A DNA stretch of 64,000 nucleotides from CAVQBP01 sp963782475 (lineage in GTDB: Bacteria > Bacteroidota > Ignavibacteria > Ignavibacteriales > Ignavibacteriaceae). Each line of letters opens with the position of its first letter. Within the stretch, counting starts at the first letter, position 1. The stretch lies in contig CAWAJW010000006.1 in NCBI GenBank assembly GCA_963782475.1, forward strand, positions 1 to 64,000, in the 5' to 3' direction. Both the position numbers and the translations under genes were made by a program. Below the pieces are notes generated by a model, which did not search any database, was not told the origin of the DNA, and worked only from the letters and a program-made list of their open reading frames with translations. Positions 1-9,518 of this stretch are shown one piece after another.

Positions 1-141
1 ACCTGCATTGCTCCAGTCAGTTAATTGGTTTTTGTCAAAAATTTTATTCCCAGTAATCTCAATAGAATTGATCTTTTGTGGATAAGACACAGAAGATATT
101 AAAAGAGTTATTAAAAAAAATATTTTAATTCTGTCCAGCAT
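1..141 (-). CDS. Outer-membrane protein with POTRA-like start, partial (N-terminus only)
   Basis: The first 47 codons of a minus-strand gene run off the left edge. The start is an ATG at 141, and it overlaps the last 17 bases of the upstream sugar-kinase gene, so translation is probably coupled. Residues 5-20 are a hydrophobic signal peptide. After it comes a stretch reading INSIEITGNKIFDKNQL, which has the look of the first strand and helix of a POTRA domain (BamA/TamA/FtsQ type). The likely role is outer-membrane assembly or two-partner transport. The diagnostic beta-barrel lies outside the window, so the family call is an inference from a short segment. Confidence 0.55.
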   Translation of the reverse strand, partial: MLDRIKIFFLITLLISSVSYPQKINSIEITGNKIFDKNQLTDWSNAG

Positions 142-1090
142 TTAATTCTTTTATCTTCTTCCCGACAGCTGAAATTTTTACACGGGGTTTGATGCTCTCA
201 ATTTCTTCAGTAGAAATGTTGCATGTCTCAAATCTTCTTGCGTTTGCAGCACCGAGGGAAGATGCGATGATTAAGGTCTCTTCATAAGGCAAATTATTAT
301 GCAGCCCGTATACTATTCCGGCAGTAAAAGAATCCCCGCTGCCGGTGGGATCGAGAGATTCAATTTCAGGGTTTTCCACTTCAAATTTAAAATCAAAATT
401 TGATGAGTATGTATTACCTGAACCGTTTGTAATAAAAGATTGCTTAATTCCGGATTCATAAAGATGATTTAAATAATCAAGCACTTCATCTTTAGATTTA
501 AGTGAGATATTCAAAGAATTTTCTACTTCGGCAATATTATTATGCAGGATAGTCGGCTTTGCTTTTATACATTCTTTTAAATGATTTCCATACGTATCGC
601 AAACGGAAATTTTATCATATTTATTAGCAGTCTCAATTCCGAACGGGAAAATAGAATCAGCAGCTGGGCAAGGCGAACTCCCTGAGAAAACTACCATCTC
701 AGAATTCTGAATAATCTTTTCAAGTTTTGATTTAAATTCATCCGATTCCTTTTCCGTAATAATAGTATTACATCCGAAAAATGTAGTTAAAGATTTATCA
801 GATTCATTAAAAATAAGAGCCGAATCTCTTGTTTCATTTATAGTTTTTACAGATGTAAAATTTATTTTTTCCTTAAACAACAGATCTTTTAAGAGCTTTC
901 CATTTATTCCGCCGAGAAATGTAAATGAGAGGTTTTCAATTTTTAACATATTCAGCTGCCTGCTTATATTTATCCCTTTGCCGCCTGCAGTTAATTCAAC
1001 TCTGCCGTTTCTATTTCCTTTCCCCGGAAAAACCCGGGAGAAAATATAACGTCTTTCTAAAAGCGGATTTATTGTGACGGTAAGAATCAT
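125..1090 (-). CDS. PfkB-family sugar kinase (1-phosphofructokinase/tagatose-6-phosphate kinase type)
   Basis: ATP-dependent phosphorylation of a sugar phosphate in the cytoplasm. The protein has 321 residues, normal for the FruK/LacC branch. It opens with TVTINP (family consensus TVTLNPALD), has the early GGKGINISRQL substrate loop near residue 37 and the C-terminal DPTGSGDSFTAG motif with the catalytic Asp near residue 250. The usual GAGD is GSGD here. No PTS gene lies nearby, so the substrate cannot be fixed from context. The gene follows the GWxTD gene by about 100 bases and overlaps the next gene by 17. 1-Phosphofructokinase is the best guess, but a 6-phosphofructokinase of the PfkB type is equally possible. 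Confidence 0.8.
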   Translation of the reverse strand: MILTVTINPLLERRYIFSRVFPGKGNRNGRVELTAGGKGINISRQLNMLKIENLSFTFLGGINGKLLKDLLFKEKINFTSVKTINETRDSALIFNESDKSLTTFFGCNTIITEKESDEFKSKLEKIIQNSEMVVFSGSSPCPAADSIFPFGIETANKYDKISVCDTYGNHLKECIKAKPTILHNNIAEVENSLNISLKSKDEVLDYLNHLYESGIKQSFITNGSGNTYSSNFDFKFEVENPEIESLDPTGSGDSFTAGIVYGLHNNLPYEETLIIASSLGAANARRFETCNISTEEIESIKPRVKISAVGKKIKELNAGQN

Positions 1091-1190
1091 TTTAAATAAT
1101 TGAAAGAAAGTATTTCTTAATTAATTCTATTTCGAGCTCAAAATTGATCACTAAAAGATTAAGATGAAATTAAGAAATAATTTAATTTTG

Positions 1191-2463
1191 TTAATATCTA
1201 TATCTATATAAATCGCCTGTTAAAGGTGTAACCAGCCTGTAGTCACCAAATCCTGTTTCATCTACAAAGACAAAGCTCTGGTTTAGCTGATAATAGTCCC
1301 ATACCTCGTACGGTTTGGAATCATATTCAAATGGATGACGATCTATATTACTAGGAGTGCCTAATATAATATAGACCATCCCCCTATCTGTTTTCCAACC
1401 TTTAATGTAATGTGAAAAGTTAGCATCAGCAATTGAAACTCTTCTGTAATATTCATTAAATACTTCATTTTCTTCAGTAGATGGAACCGGATCCTTTTTC
1501 TTCCAGAACTCTCTGAACCTGTTTATTTCCTCATCTTTTGTTTTTCCGTCTCTTATATATTTTATTTCCGAAGGCGATGCAATATAAACAAGCTGCTCGA
1601 TTGCTTCATCAAGATCACTTGCCGTAGAAGGAAAACCGACCCATCTTGATATAAAAGGCTGTTTTGTTGATCCCAGTTTCATGATCTTCAATATCTTTTA
1701 CTGTTACAGAGATATTATAATCACCCATACTTAAAGTTGAATCGGGGACTGTATAGAAAACCCGGTTTATTCCTTTTGTTAATTGCTTCATGGTTTTGTT
1801 TGAAATTAAAACATCATTTTTATCATTTATATCATATTCAATCTGAAAAACAGAATTCGTATCAGAATATATTTCATAAAAAATTAATAAACCTCCTTCC
1901 CGGGCTGAAACTATTTTTTTAATATTTGGAAGAATTTTATTTTCTCCATTAACAACAGTCTTTTTCTCAACCAGCATAATATCACTTAATGCAAAAGCTG
2001 AGGAAATCTCCCTTACCTTAACAATATCTTCTTTTGAATATGTTTTACGGGAATCTTTATCTTCGAAGGCAGAACGTATTGTATATTCACCCGGTTCAAG
2101 GTCGAAGGAACGGAGACTTAAATTAAAATTGTGAGATGAAGTGGTCTGGCTAAAATCTTTCGTTGCAACTTTTTCATTCCATATTTTTTCAACAATTAAC
2201 TTTTCTTTATCCTTATCAAATATTGACACTGTTACAGTATAGCTGGCTTCAAATTCATCGCCGGTTTTAATAAACTGGATTTCATTGTAAGGAACCTGTA
2301 TAAATGCATCAACCCTGGTTTTATTAGGCTGGTCCGACTTGAAATCAAGATATTCATAATTAAATTTACTTGGAGTAAATTCGCTATTTTTTGTTATTTC
2401 TTCCTGGGCAAATAAATTGCATAATGAAAAAATAAAAAATATAAATAAGTATAAATTTTTCAT
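1191..2463 (-). pseudogene. GWxTD domain protein, frameshifted
   Basis: The family is typical of Ignavibacteria and related phyla and its function is unknown. The first part (2463 to about 1672) has a signal peptide ending near FAQ and an Ig-like beta-rich region. The second part (about 1671 to 1191) carries a conserved DLDEAIEQL helix and the name motif GWKTDRG, followed by the VWDYY strand. The two parts lie in different frames. Removing one base of the GGG at 1672-1674 (coding sense) joins them as HETGSTKQPFISRW and gives about 423 residues, the expected size. Start is an ATG at 2463 behind GGAGG, 14 bases after rimO. Either a consensus insertion error or a recent mutation. Confidence 0.8.
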
Positions 2464-2477
2464 CTAAGATCCTCCGG

Positions 2478-3776
2478 CTATCTTACAAAGTTACCGTAAA
2501 GGTCATATTCATTATAATCAAAAATTTCAGCAGTATAAAATTTTCCAAGCTCAATTTTTCTGTTATCTCCCGGGATCAGAACTTCACCATCAATTTCAGG
2601 AGCATCCCTGTATGAGCGGCCTATATAATAATCATTCTCCTTATTTTCCAAAAGAACAGTGATTTTTTCCCCCTTAAGATTTTTATTCTTTTCAAGGGAA
2701 ATTCCTTTTTGCATCTCCATTAAAATATTCTTTCTTTCTTCTTTTAATTCATCGCCGATAGGATTTCCGAGCATTAAGCTGGGAGTATTTTCTTCGACGG
2801 AAAAAGTGAAAATTCCCATATGCTCAAATTTTATATCATCAATAAAACTGCTGAGTTCCTTAAAATCTTTTTCAGTTTCATTCGGATACCCTACAATAAA
2901 GGTGGTTCTTAAAATAAGATCAGGGATTTTTTCCCTTAATTTATAAAGAAGTTCTTTTGTTCTTTTAGCGGTAATTCCTCTTCTCATAGATTTCAAAACA
3001 TTATCGGATATATGCTGGAGCGGGATATCTATATAGTTGCAGATTTTCGGGTTACCGGCAATTACATCCATTAAGCTTTCAGGAAATTTCGAAGGATAAG
3101 CATACATTAATCTGATCCATTCAATTCCTTCAATTTCGCTAAGATCGTTTAAAAGATTTCCTAAAGTTCTTTCCCCATAGATATCTATACCGTAATCAGT
3201 CGTATCTTGAGCAATGATGATAAGCTCTTTTGTATTATTTCGGGCAAGAAATTCCGTTTCTCTAATTAAATCTTCTCTGCTTTTCGATTTGTGTTTTCCC
3301 CTCATTAACGGGATTGCACAAAAAGAGCAAGGATGATCACAGCCTTCCGAAATTTTTAAATAGGCGGTATGTGAAGGATAATCTAACAGTCTTTCTCCGA
3401 GAAGATTTCGCTTTAATTCCCCTCCAAGCTCTTTTAAAATACCTTCATAATTTTCAGTGCCAAAATATGCATCAACTTCAGGTATTTCTTTTTCAAGTTC
3501 TTCCTTATACCTTTGTGATAAACATCCTGCGACTATTACTTTCTTTAAATTTCCTTCTTTCTTAAGATTTACCGCATTTAAAATAGTATTTATTGATTCC
3601 TGTTTTGCAGCTTCAATAAAACCGCAGGTGTTTATTATTATTGTCTCGGCTTTATTTGGATCATTTTGCAGATTGAAATCGTTGACTTTTAATTGATTTA
3701 GAAGCCTTTCCGAATCTACGGTATTTTTTGAACATCCGAGTGTAATGACATTAACCTTTTCCTTTTTTTTTTGCAT
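2478..3776 (-). CDS. rimO: Ribosomal protein uS12 methylthiotransferase RimO
   Basis: Radical-SAM enzyme that methylthiolates Asp in ribosomal protein S12. At 432 residues it is full length. It starts with the RimO-type ITLGCSKNTVDSE segment. The three N-terminal cluster cysteines (about residues 14, 50, 85) are present, and the radical-SAM CxxxCxxC appears as CDHPCSFC near residue 145. A C-terminal TRAM region ends the protein. The wording of the first motif separates it from MiaB, which is encoded separately at 14277-15629. It is first in a probable operon with the GWxTD and PfkB genes. Confidence 0.93.
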   Translation of the reverse strand: MQKKKEKVNVITLGCSKNTVDSERLLNQLKVNDFNLQNDPNKAETIIINTCGFIEAAKQESINTILNAVNLKKEGNLKKVIVAGCLSQRYKEELEKEIPEVDAYFGTENYEGILKELGGELKRNLLGERLLDYPSHTAYLKISEGCDHPCSFCAIPLMRGKHKSKSREDLIRETEFLARNNTKELIIIAQDTTDYGIDIYGERTLGNLLNDLSEIEGIEWIRLMYAYPSKFPESLMDVIAGNPKICNYIDIPLQHISDNVLKSMRRGITAKRTKELLYKLREKIPDLILRTTFIVGYPNETEKDFKELSSFIDDIKFEHMGIFTFSVEENTPSLMLGNPIGDELKEERKNILMEMQKGISLEKNKNLKGEKITVLLENKENDYYIGRSYRDAPEIDGEVLIPGDNRKIELGKFYTAEIFDYNEYDLYGNFVR

Positions 3777-3843
3777 ATAAATTTTATTATTTAGTCTAAT
3801 TATTTTTATACCTGATCAAATAAAATTCAGATTTTATTTAAAT

Positions 3844-4668
3844 TTATCTGCTTATGTAAGTGAGGTATAACAGAATAACGGGTGAAGTATAAAATAAAGA
3901 ATCGAAACGGTCAAACATACCGCCATGCCCTGGAATTAGCCCGGATGAATCTTTAACTCCGTTATCACGCTTAATTAATGATTCGATTAAATCACCCAAT
4001 TGTCCAAATATACCAATAATAATTCCAATGATCACTGCATCAGTAAATGATATAAAATCAAGAATTAAAATCTTTGCTAAAATTAAGACGATAACTGAAA
4101 ATAAAAATCCAAAAATTGATCCTTCCCAGCTTTTATTAGGACTCACTCTTGGAAATAATTTATGTTTTCCCAGCTTCCTGCCTGCCCAGAAAGCAGCGGA
4201 ATCACAAATCCAAATTGCAGCAAAAACAGAGATCATTATATAACCGCCTCTGTGATAGAGTGTATCTATATTAGGATAGAATTCCCTTATTCCAATTATA
4301 GAGCTGCCGAATAATCCCAGGTAAAATACTCCTAATAATGTTGCACCAATATTGAGTATTGCAGAACCGCGATTTCTAAATAATTCAATTAAAAATAATA
4401 TCACTGAGAAAAATAGTAGAAATGAATAAATATCGATAAATGGTCTATAATAATTAACAAGTAGAATAACTATGCCGAATAATCCGAAGGCCCTGTTAGC
4501 GGAAATTTCTTTATGCTTTACCATCAGACAAAATTCAAAATATGATATTGTTGTTATAGCAACTACAAAAAACAGGAAATAAATACCCCCTAAATAAGCT
4601 GCAGTTATAATAATTGGTATTGTTATAACAGCAACAATTATTCTTAAGGCATGATTACTTAAAGACAT
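3844..4668 (-). CDS. cdsA: Phosphatidate cytidylyltransferase CdsA
   Basis: Makes CDP-diacylglycerol from phosphatidate and CTP in the inner membrane. The protein has 274 residues, mostly hydrophobic with about eight membrane segments. The C-terminal signature is clear: SPNKSWEGS, then GQLGDLIESLIKRDNGVKD and PGHGGMFDRFDS, which together hold the metal- and CTP-binding acidic residues. The start ATG at 4668 begins a hydrophobic N-terminus. It stands between rimO (67 bases downstream) and the zinc-ribbon gene, all on the minus strand. Confidence 0.93.
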   Translation of the reverse strand: MSLSNHALRIIVAVITIPIIITAAYLGGIYFLFFVVAITTISYFEFCLMVKHKEISANRAFGLFGIVILLVNYYRPFIDIYSFLLFFSVILFLIELFRNRGSAILNIGATLLGVFYLGLFGSSIIGIREFYPNIDTLYHRGGYIMISVFAAIWICDSAAFWAGRKLGKHKLFPRVSPNKSWEGSIFGFLFSVIVLILAKILILDFISFTDAVIIGIIIGIFGQLGDLIESLIKRDNGVKDSSGLIPGHGGMFDRFDSLFYTSPVILLYLTYISR

Positions 4669-4747
4669 TTGAATTATATTCTTTTATAAAAAACAAATGA
4701 GATTTGCAGTATACAAATGCTATCAAAGTATAATCTGTTTTAAATTC

Positions 4748-4759
4748 CCTGCATGCAGG
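4748..4759. repeat. Perfect 12-bp palindrome CCTGCATGCAGG
   Basis: A fully self-complementary GC-rich 12-mer lies in the AT-rich gap between the zinc-ribbon gene (ending 4775) and cdsA (starting 4668). One-base-bulged flanks extend the symmetry to ATTCC/GGAAT. It could be a protein-binding site or part of a weak terminator. No U-run follows on either strand. Confidence 0.4.
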
Positions 4760-4774
4760 AATGAGCTATTACAG

Positions 4775-5140
4775 CTATTTTTCATTATGTTCATCACTAT
4801 CTTCTTCGGTTTTCTCACTTTTTATTTTCTGAATAAAATTTAAAGCATCAGCAACATCTTCCTTATGAACGAGAAGCTTTATAACCGAAAAATCCCCTGG
4901 GGTAGGGAAATTTCTATCTTTTTGAGATAATATAGCTGAAGTTATCCCTGCACTTTCAAGATTATCTTTAATCATCTCAACTTCATAATCGAGATCGGAA
5001 GTATAGACCACTTCCCAATTTTCTTCAGTCCAGTCTTCCGGTTTTGTAATTAATTTATCATCAACAAGCGGAATACCGCAATCAGGACAGAATGTTACTC
5101 CATCAACATATTCGTAATCACAATTTGGGCAAACCGGCAT
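4775..5140 (-). CDS. Zinc-ribbon plus DUF2007-like protein
   Basis: Small protein of 121 residues. The N-terminus has two CxxC knuckles (CPNC and CPDC) forming a zinc ribbon. The C-terminal half resembles DUF2007/putative signal-transducing domains: a pattern of VYTSDLDYEVEMIKDNLESAGI followed by a beta strand and a VHKEDV helix. The ATG at 5140 was chosen over an in-frame start at 5191 because AGGAGG lies just before it and the zinc ribbon starts there. It overlaps the CPBP protease gene by 23 bases, so the two are probably translated together. Function unknown. Confidence 0.75.
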   Translation of the reverse strand: MPVCPNCDYEYVDGVTFCPDCGIPLVDDKLITKPEDWTEENWEVVYTSDLDYEVEMIKDNLESAGITSAILSQKDRNFPTPGDFSVIKLLVHKEDVADALNFIQKIKSEKTEEDSDEHNEK

Positions 5141-6119
5141 TTTTCCTCCTAATATTTTTAATCTGTGAATAATATCTTTTAATAAAAACAATGATCCCGG
5201 AAAAAACTATTGAAAGTAAAATAAAAGAGATTATTGTTGATTTCAAATCTGTACTACTTTCAACGGAACTATTTATTAACTCATCATTTCCAAATACAAA
5301 ATATAATATAATTGCAGTAAAATTATTTAAAAAATGAAGAGTCATAGGAATAAATATTGAATTACTTGTATAAGCAGCAAAACCGAAATATAAACCCAGA
5401 CCGATAAGCGGGATTAAACCGTAAGGATTAAAATGATAAAGGCCGAAAAATACGGCTGTAATTAAAGCTGCCCAAAACGGTTTTAATTTAAATTCAAAGC
5501 TTTTTTGAATAAAACCGCGAAACATTGTCTCCTCACATACAGCAGGCACTACCGAAACTACTATAATAACAAATAACCCTTCAAAGACATTATTTGTCGA
5601 AAGAAGATTACTGTAAGTATTTTCAATCAATTTATCCAATGAATCTAGTGAAGACTTAGCATGCTGAATAAAAGGTGATATCTTTGAAAGGTATTCCAAG
5701 AAATAATTCTGGATATATAAATAATTCTGAAGTAAAGGAGTTAAAATGACAATACCCAAAATAAATATGGCATATTCCTTCCAATTTGGAAATTTAATCC
5801 TAATTATTGTTGAAACATCTTCATAAAACCATTTTGAAAAAACCAGTGCAGGCAGGAGAATAAAAAGTATCTGTCCGCCGGAAGTTAATAACCTGACAGC
5901 ATTTACAGGAGCATTTTTCATATCCATGCCGAATACCAATAATGTAATAGCACCGCCAACTACCTGGTACAAAAAGAATCCCCCGGCCAAACCGATAATT
6001 GCGGCCGCAATTGGAGAGATAAGTGGTGTTATTTGTTTCTTAGGAGTGAAAGAACCGCCGGATTTATCATCTTCAGTATCATTATTTTCATTTTCAGGAT
6101 TATTTTTGAATTCGTCCAT
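5118..6119 (-). CDS. CPBP family intramembrane glutamic endopeptidase
   Basis: Membrane protease of the CAAX/Abi family, 333 residues with about eight membrane segments. The catalytic motifs are visible: EETMFRG near residue 192, FFGLYHFNPYG about 30 residues later, and HFLNN near the C-terminus. The N-terminal 30 residues are acidic and soluble. In bacteria this family does diverse jobs, including protein maturation and bacteriocin immunity, and the neighbours do not specify which. The downstream zinc-ribbon gene overlaps its end. Confidence 0.87.
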   Translation of the reverse strand: MDEFKNNPENENNDTEDDKSGGSFTPKKQITPLISPIAAAIIGLAGGFFLYQVVGGAITLLVFGMDMKNAPVNAVRLLTSGGQILFILLPALVFSKWFYEDVSTIIRIKFPNWKEYAIFILGIVILTPLLQNYLYIQNYFLEYLSKISPFIQHAKSSLDSLDKLIENTYSNLLSTNNVFEGLFVIIVVSVVPAVCEETMFRGFIQKSFEFKLKPFWAALITAVFFGLYHFNPYGLIPLIGLGLYFGFAAYTSNSIFIPMTLHFLNNFTAIILYFVFGNDELINSSVESSTDLKSTIISFILLSIVFSGIIVFIKRYYSQIKNIRRKNAGLPKL

Positions 6120-6302
6120 ATAAAAAAATAATAGTTAATTACTTATATTCAAATTAGTCAAAACAAATTAATCCTCAAAAAAGAGATGATAATGAATGAT
6201 TTTTATCCTTTTATAATAGTTGAAGAGATTTAAGCAGAATTATCTTAAATATTTTTTTTTGTAAATGCTTATCTAAAAATAAAAATTGCAGTGCAAATGG
6301 AA

Positions 6303-7091
6303 TTATTTGACAGTTGCAATATTACCGGCCAACCCCTGGTAATTTGTTAATTCTGCATTTATAGAACCGATAACTACTTTTGTTACAACTTTAACAGGCA
6401 CCTTTAAACTATCATCGGTAAGCCAGACAAGAATGCTCCCTTCACTTTTAAATAGGCCCCCTTCTTGTACTAATGGCTCCACAATTATACAATTAAAAGT
6501 TCCGGCAGGCACTTCAACTGTTTCTTTACCCCGGTAAACCACATCAAGGTTATATACTTTATCTTTATAAAAATTCTGCAAATTTATTTTATCATTAATC
6601 TTCATTTTTGAATAATCAAGAGTACGTGCATAGTAAAAAGCAGACATAATATCGTTCACATATTTGGGAATATTATATTCTCCTTCAGTTGTTTTTGCCT
6701 TTCCTCTTCTTTGATCAAAAAAAGCAGAAAAATCTCTGCTGTAACCCCCTTCTCTTACATGCTGTTCGAACCGCCATGGAAAGATTCCCTGTGTATCTAT
6801 ATATGTCTCATACCTGTCCCGTACTTTAAATATCCAATCAAAGCTAGGGACGGAATTAACTTGAAATTTTACCTGATAAGCTTCCCTGCCTGATATCTTT
6901 TTAATATCAGGAATTTGCATCACAGCAACTCCTGCTGTAACAAATCCATATTTTATAGCGAATGTTAATTTCTCCCCTACTTTAAATGCATTATTCTGAA
7001 CAGTTCTGAATTCATCATTTTTCTTATCTTTATCTTCTGCAAATACAGTGAAAAAAATTAAGAAGTAAAAAATTAAAATTTTCTTGTACAT
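6303..7091 (-). CDS. DUF3108 periplasmic protein
   Basis: 262 residues with a signal peptide (about 1-18, ending VFAED). The body matches DUF3108: VGEKLTFAIKYGFVTAG near the N-terminus, a PSFDWIFKVRDRYET strand pair, and a C-terminal YRGKETVEVPAGTF followed by WLTDD. The family is predicted to be a beta-rich envelope protein of unknown function. Its ATG follows the GT9 stop codon directly (TAAATG), so it belongs to an envelope operon with the glycosyltransferase and the DNA glycosylase. Confidence 0.82.
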   Translation of the reverse strand: MYKKILIFYFLIFFTVFAEDKDKKNDEFRTVQNNAFKVGEKLTFAIKYGFVTAGVAVMQIPDIKKISGREAYQVKFQVNSVPSFDWIFKVRDRYETYIDTQGIFPWRFEQHVREGGYSRDFSAFFDQRRGKAKTTEGEYNIPKYVNDIMSAFYYARTLDYSKMKINDKINLQNFYKDKVYNLDVVYRGKETVEVPAGTFNCIIVEPLVQEGGLFKSEGSILVWLTDDSLKVPVKVVTKVVIGSINAELTNYQGLAGNIATVK

Positions 7092-8132
7092 TTATTTTTC
7101 TCCGTTATCCGAAATAATATTATATATTTTTTCTATTATATCGTTTACTTTTATCCTATTCATACATTCAGAATCGGTACACTGTTCCCGGCTGCAATCT
7201 GTACATTCATTTGAAGGGGAAAAAACTACTTTTTTATTTGTATAAGGCCCCCATCTTTTAGAAGAACAAACCAGCAAATTAGGATAAAAACCAATTGTGT
7301 ACTTACCAAGAGCCGCAGCAATATGAAGAGGCCCGGTAGAATTAGCTACAAAGATATCCGCTTTATCAATCAAAGCAATCAGTTCCGACAGACTTAATAT
7401 ACCTGCAAAATTATTAATTTTATTATTTATTTTCAGTTCTTCACACATTTTAATTTCTGATTTACTGCCTGTAATCAATATTTGAACTTTATTTTGATTT
7501 GAAAGCTCATTAACAAGTTCTTTAAATTTATTTAAAGGATAATCAACAGCACTGCCGCCGCTGCCGGGATGAATTATTATTATTGGTTTATCATTATTTA
7601 TGCCATAATCTGCAAACAGTTTTTCTATTTTTTCCCGGCTTTTTTTATTTACAATGATATTAAAATTTACATTTTCGGGGTTAACTTTTTCATCTATTCC
7701 GAAAGCTTTTAGTAAGTTCACGTTATATTCAAGTTCATGCCTTTCCGCAAATTTCCTATGTTCGTAAATTTTATGATTGAATAGAAATGAATACCATCTG
7801 TACCCTGTACCGATCCTGTTTTTTATGCCGCTTAAAAAAATAATCAATGAGGTTTGAAAAGTCGGGTAAACAATAATGCTGGAATCAAAATCAAAGCTTT
7901 TGATAATCTGCACATTTTTTAGGATAGATACTTTATTCTTCTCTTCCTGCAATAAAATTATCTTATCAATAAAAGGATGATTTTCAAGAATGTCCTTCGT
8001 ATAATCTCTTACAAGAAAGGTTATTCTGCATCCGGGATAATATTTTTTAATAATTTCCGCAAGCGGAAGGGATAGAACAACATCGCCAATCCTGTCAGTT
8101 CTAACAATTAATAGATTCTTGGGATAAATCAT
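7092..8132 (-). CDS. Glycosyltransferase family 9 (heptosyltransferase-like)
   Basis: Transfers a heptose or related sugar onto lipopolysaccharide core at the inner membrane. Length is 346 residues. The N-terminal RTDRIGDVVLSLPL motif, the central IHPGSGGSA phosphate-binding loop and the NSTGPLHIAAALGK motif are all typical of ADP-heptose:LPS heptosyltransferases. A cysteine cluster near the C-terminus (CTDC, EQC, ECM) is common in the family. The start ATG overlaps the upstream stop as ATGA. The exact acceptor is unknown. Confidence 0.88.
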   Translation of the reverse strand: MIYPKNLLIVRTDRIGDVVLSLPLAEIIKKYYPGCRITFLVRDYTKDILENHPFIDKIILLQEEKNKVSILKNVQIIKSFDFDSSIIVYPTFQTSLIIFLSGIKNRIGTGYRWYSFLFNHKIYEHRKFAERHELEYNVNLLKAFGIDEKVNPENVNFNIIVNKKSREKIEKLFADYGINNDKPIIIIHPGSGGSAVDYPLNKFKELVNELSNQNKVQILITGSKSEIKMCEELKINNKINNFAGILSLSELIALIDKADIFVANSTGPLHIAAALGKYTIGFYPNLLVCSSKRWGPYTNKKVVFSPSNECTDCSREQCTDSECMNRIKVNDIIEKIYNIISDNGEK

Positions 8133-8740
8133 TTCCTGGAAATATAATTATTGTTTTTAATAAAAAAACGCCACGGCAGATCTATTGATTTTTTTATTCC
8201 AATTCTTTGGGAAATTCCAATTTCTTCTTTTTCCAATTTTTTATTATCGAGAATGTAAATTTCATTTCCTGTCAGATCGATTCCATAATGTTTTTTTGTT
8301 ATTGAGAAAGCCTGGCATACTTTCCCTGGTCCGTTAGTTAAATTAAATTTTTCCCTTTCATTTTTTAATTCCCTGCCGAACCGGTTTTTGATCATAATAT
8401 TTATACCTTCAAGCGGTTCAATGCCTCTTATTAAAACTGCGGTTCCCCTGCCTTTAATTCCGGTGACAACATTGCAGCAGAAATGGGCACCGTAAGTAAA
8501 ATACACATAAAAGAATCCGCCTTCTCCAAACATTATTTCATTTCTTTTTGTTTTCCCGATAAAAGTATGTGCAGCTTCATCAATTTCACCGTCATACGCC
8601 TCAACCTCAACAATCTTCCCCGATAGAGTTGCGCCATTTTCATTTTTTACTAAAGTTTTACCTAGTAATTCTTTGGCAACTGTTAGTACATCCCTGTTAT
8701 AGAATTTTCTGCGTAGTTTTTTATTTGAAACAAGTTTCAT
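8129..8740 (-). CDS. mpg: DNA-3-methyladenine glycosylase (AAG/MPG family)
   Basis: Base-excision repair glycosylase that removes alkylated purines. At 203 residues it matches the family. Visible motifs are the active-site strand VEVEAYDGEIDEAAHTF, then MFGEGGFFYVYFTYGAH, VLIRGIEPLEG, and the LTNGPGKVCQAF segment. The catalytic Glu lies in VEVEAY. It begins a probable three-gene operon with the GT9 and DUF3108 genes (4-base overlap with the former). Confidence 0.92.
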   Translation of the reverse strand: MKLVSNKKLRRKFYNRDVLTVAKELLGKTLVKNENGATLSGKIVEVEAYDGEIDEAAHTFIGKTKRNEIMFGEGGFFYVYFTYGAHFCCNVVTGIKGRGTAVLIRGIEPLEGINIMIKNRFGRELKNEREKFNLTNGPGKVCQAFSITKKHYGIDLTGNEIYILDNKKLEKEEIGISQRIGIKKSIDLPWRFFIKNNNYISRK

Positions 8741-8852
8741 TTAAGAAAATTAAATTATTTTTGGAAAAATATAAAGATAGTGAAGTTATCAAAAAGGAAT
8801 TATCTTTTGATGAATATAAAATATCTAAAAGAATAAATAATTGTGAAAGGTT

Positions 8853-9518
8853 TTAATCTAATTTTGATTTTAGTTCGTCGATCTTTTTTGAATAATGCTC
8901 AGCTTTATCGGGATGCTTTTCTTTTAATAATCCATAAATTTCAATTGCTTCATTATATTCTCCCTGCGATATATATATTTTTGCCAGTGTTTCAGAAACA
9001 ATAATATTTTTTCCGAATGATTTTTCCTGTTCGGTTCTTTCCCGGGACGGTTCAGTTTGTTCCGGAGAGATTTCCCTTACCAGATCCCTCAATTTTTCCT
9101 CTTTCAGAGAAGGTTTTGTTCCATATGGTTCCTCATTTACCGGCAAAGCTTCTTCGGCGGCATTATCATTTTTAAAACCTAAAGAAACCTTATTTTTAAT
9201 ATTTTCAATTTCATTCAAATAAAAATCATAAGTTTTTTTAGACGGGATTAAATCTGTTCCCTTTTTAATACTTTCAATTGCTTCAGTGTAATCACCTCTC
9301 AAAGCATACGCTTTTCCCAGCAATAAATAAGGAGCAGCATAATTTGGGAAATTTTTAAGACCTTTGACTAAAATTTCAATAGCTTCTTCCAGGTTCTTTT
9401 TCTCTAATTCATAATCAGCTTTTCTAACAAAAAGAGGGGTCAACTTATTATAAGAATAAATTAGATTAACTTTTTCAGGTTCCGGTAAATGTCTGTTGAC
9501 ATCCTTAGAATCCATCAT
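8853..9518 (-). CDS. TPR protein
   Basis: 221 residues. Two TPR-like repeats lie at about residues 20-85 (EEAIEILVKGL, then YTEAIESIKKGTDLIP), a charged linker rich in Glu follows, and a final repeat (YNEAIEIYGLLKEKHPDKAE) closes the protein. A longer in-frame start exists, but the ATG at 9518 forms a TAATG junction with the GT2 stop, and the residues before it are just GT2 coding sequence read in another frame. It has no signal peptide, so it is probably cytoplasmic. No enzymatic domain is seen. It is last in the sigma54-activator/LptE/GT2 operon. Confidence 0.75.
   Translation of the reverse strand: MMDSKDVNRHLPEPEKVNLIYSYNKLTPLFVRKADYELEKKNLEEAIEILVKGLKNFPNYAAPYLLLGKAYALRGDYTEAIESIKKGTDLIPSKKTYDFYLNEIENIKNKVSLGFKNDNAAEEALPVNEEPYGTKPSLKEEKLRDLVREISPEQTEPSRERTEQEKSFGKNIIVSETLAKIYISQGEYNEAIEIYGLLKEKHPDKAEHYSKKIDELKSKLD

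Noticed and set aside
8569..8856. Plus-strand ORF covering the gap between the glycosylase and TPR genes
   Set aside because: Most of it is antisense to the glycosylase gene and the composition is random-looking; the gap 8741-8852 itself holds nothing I can support.
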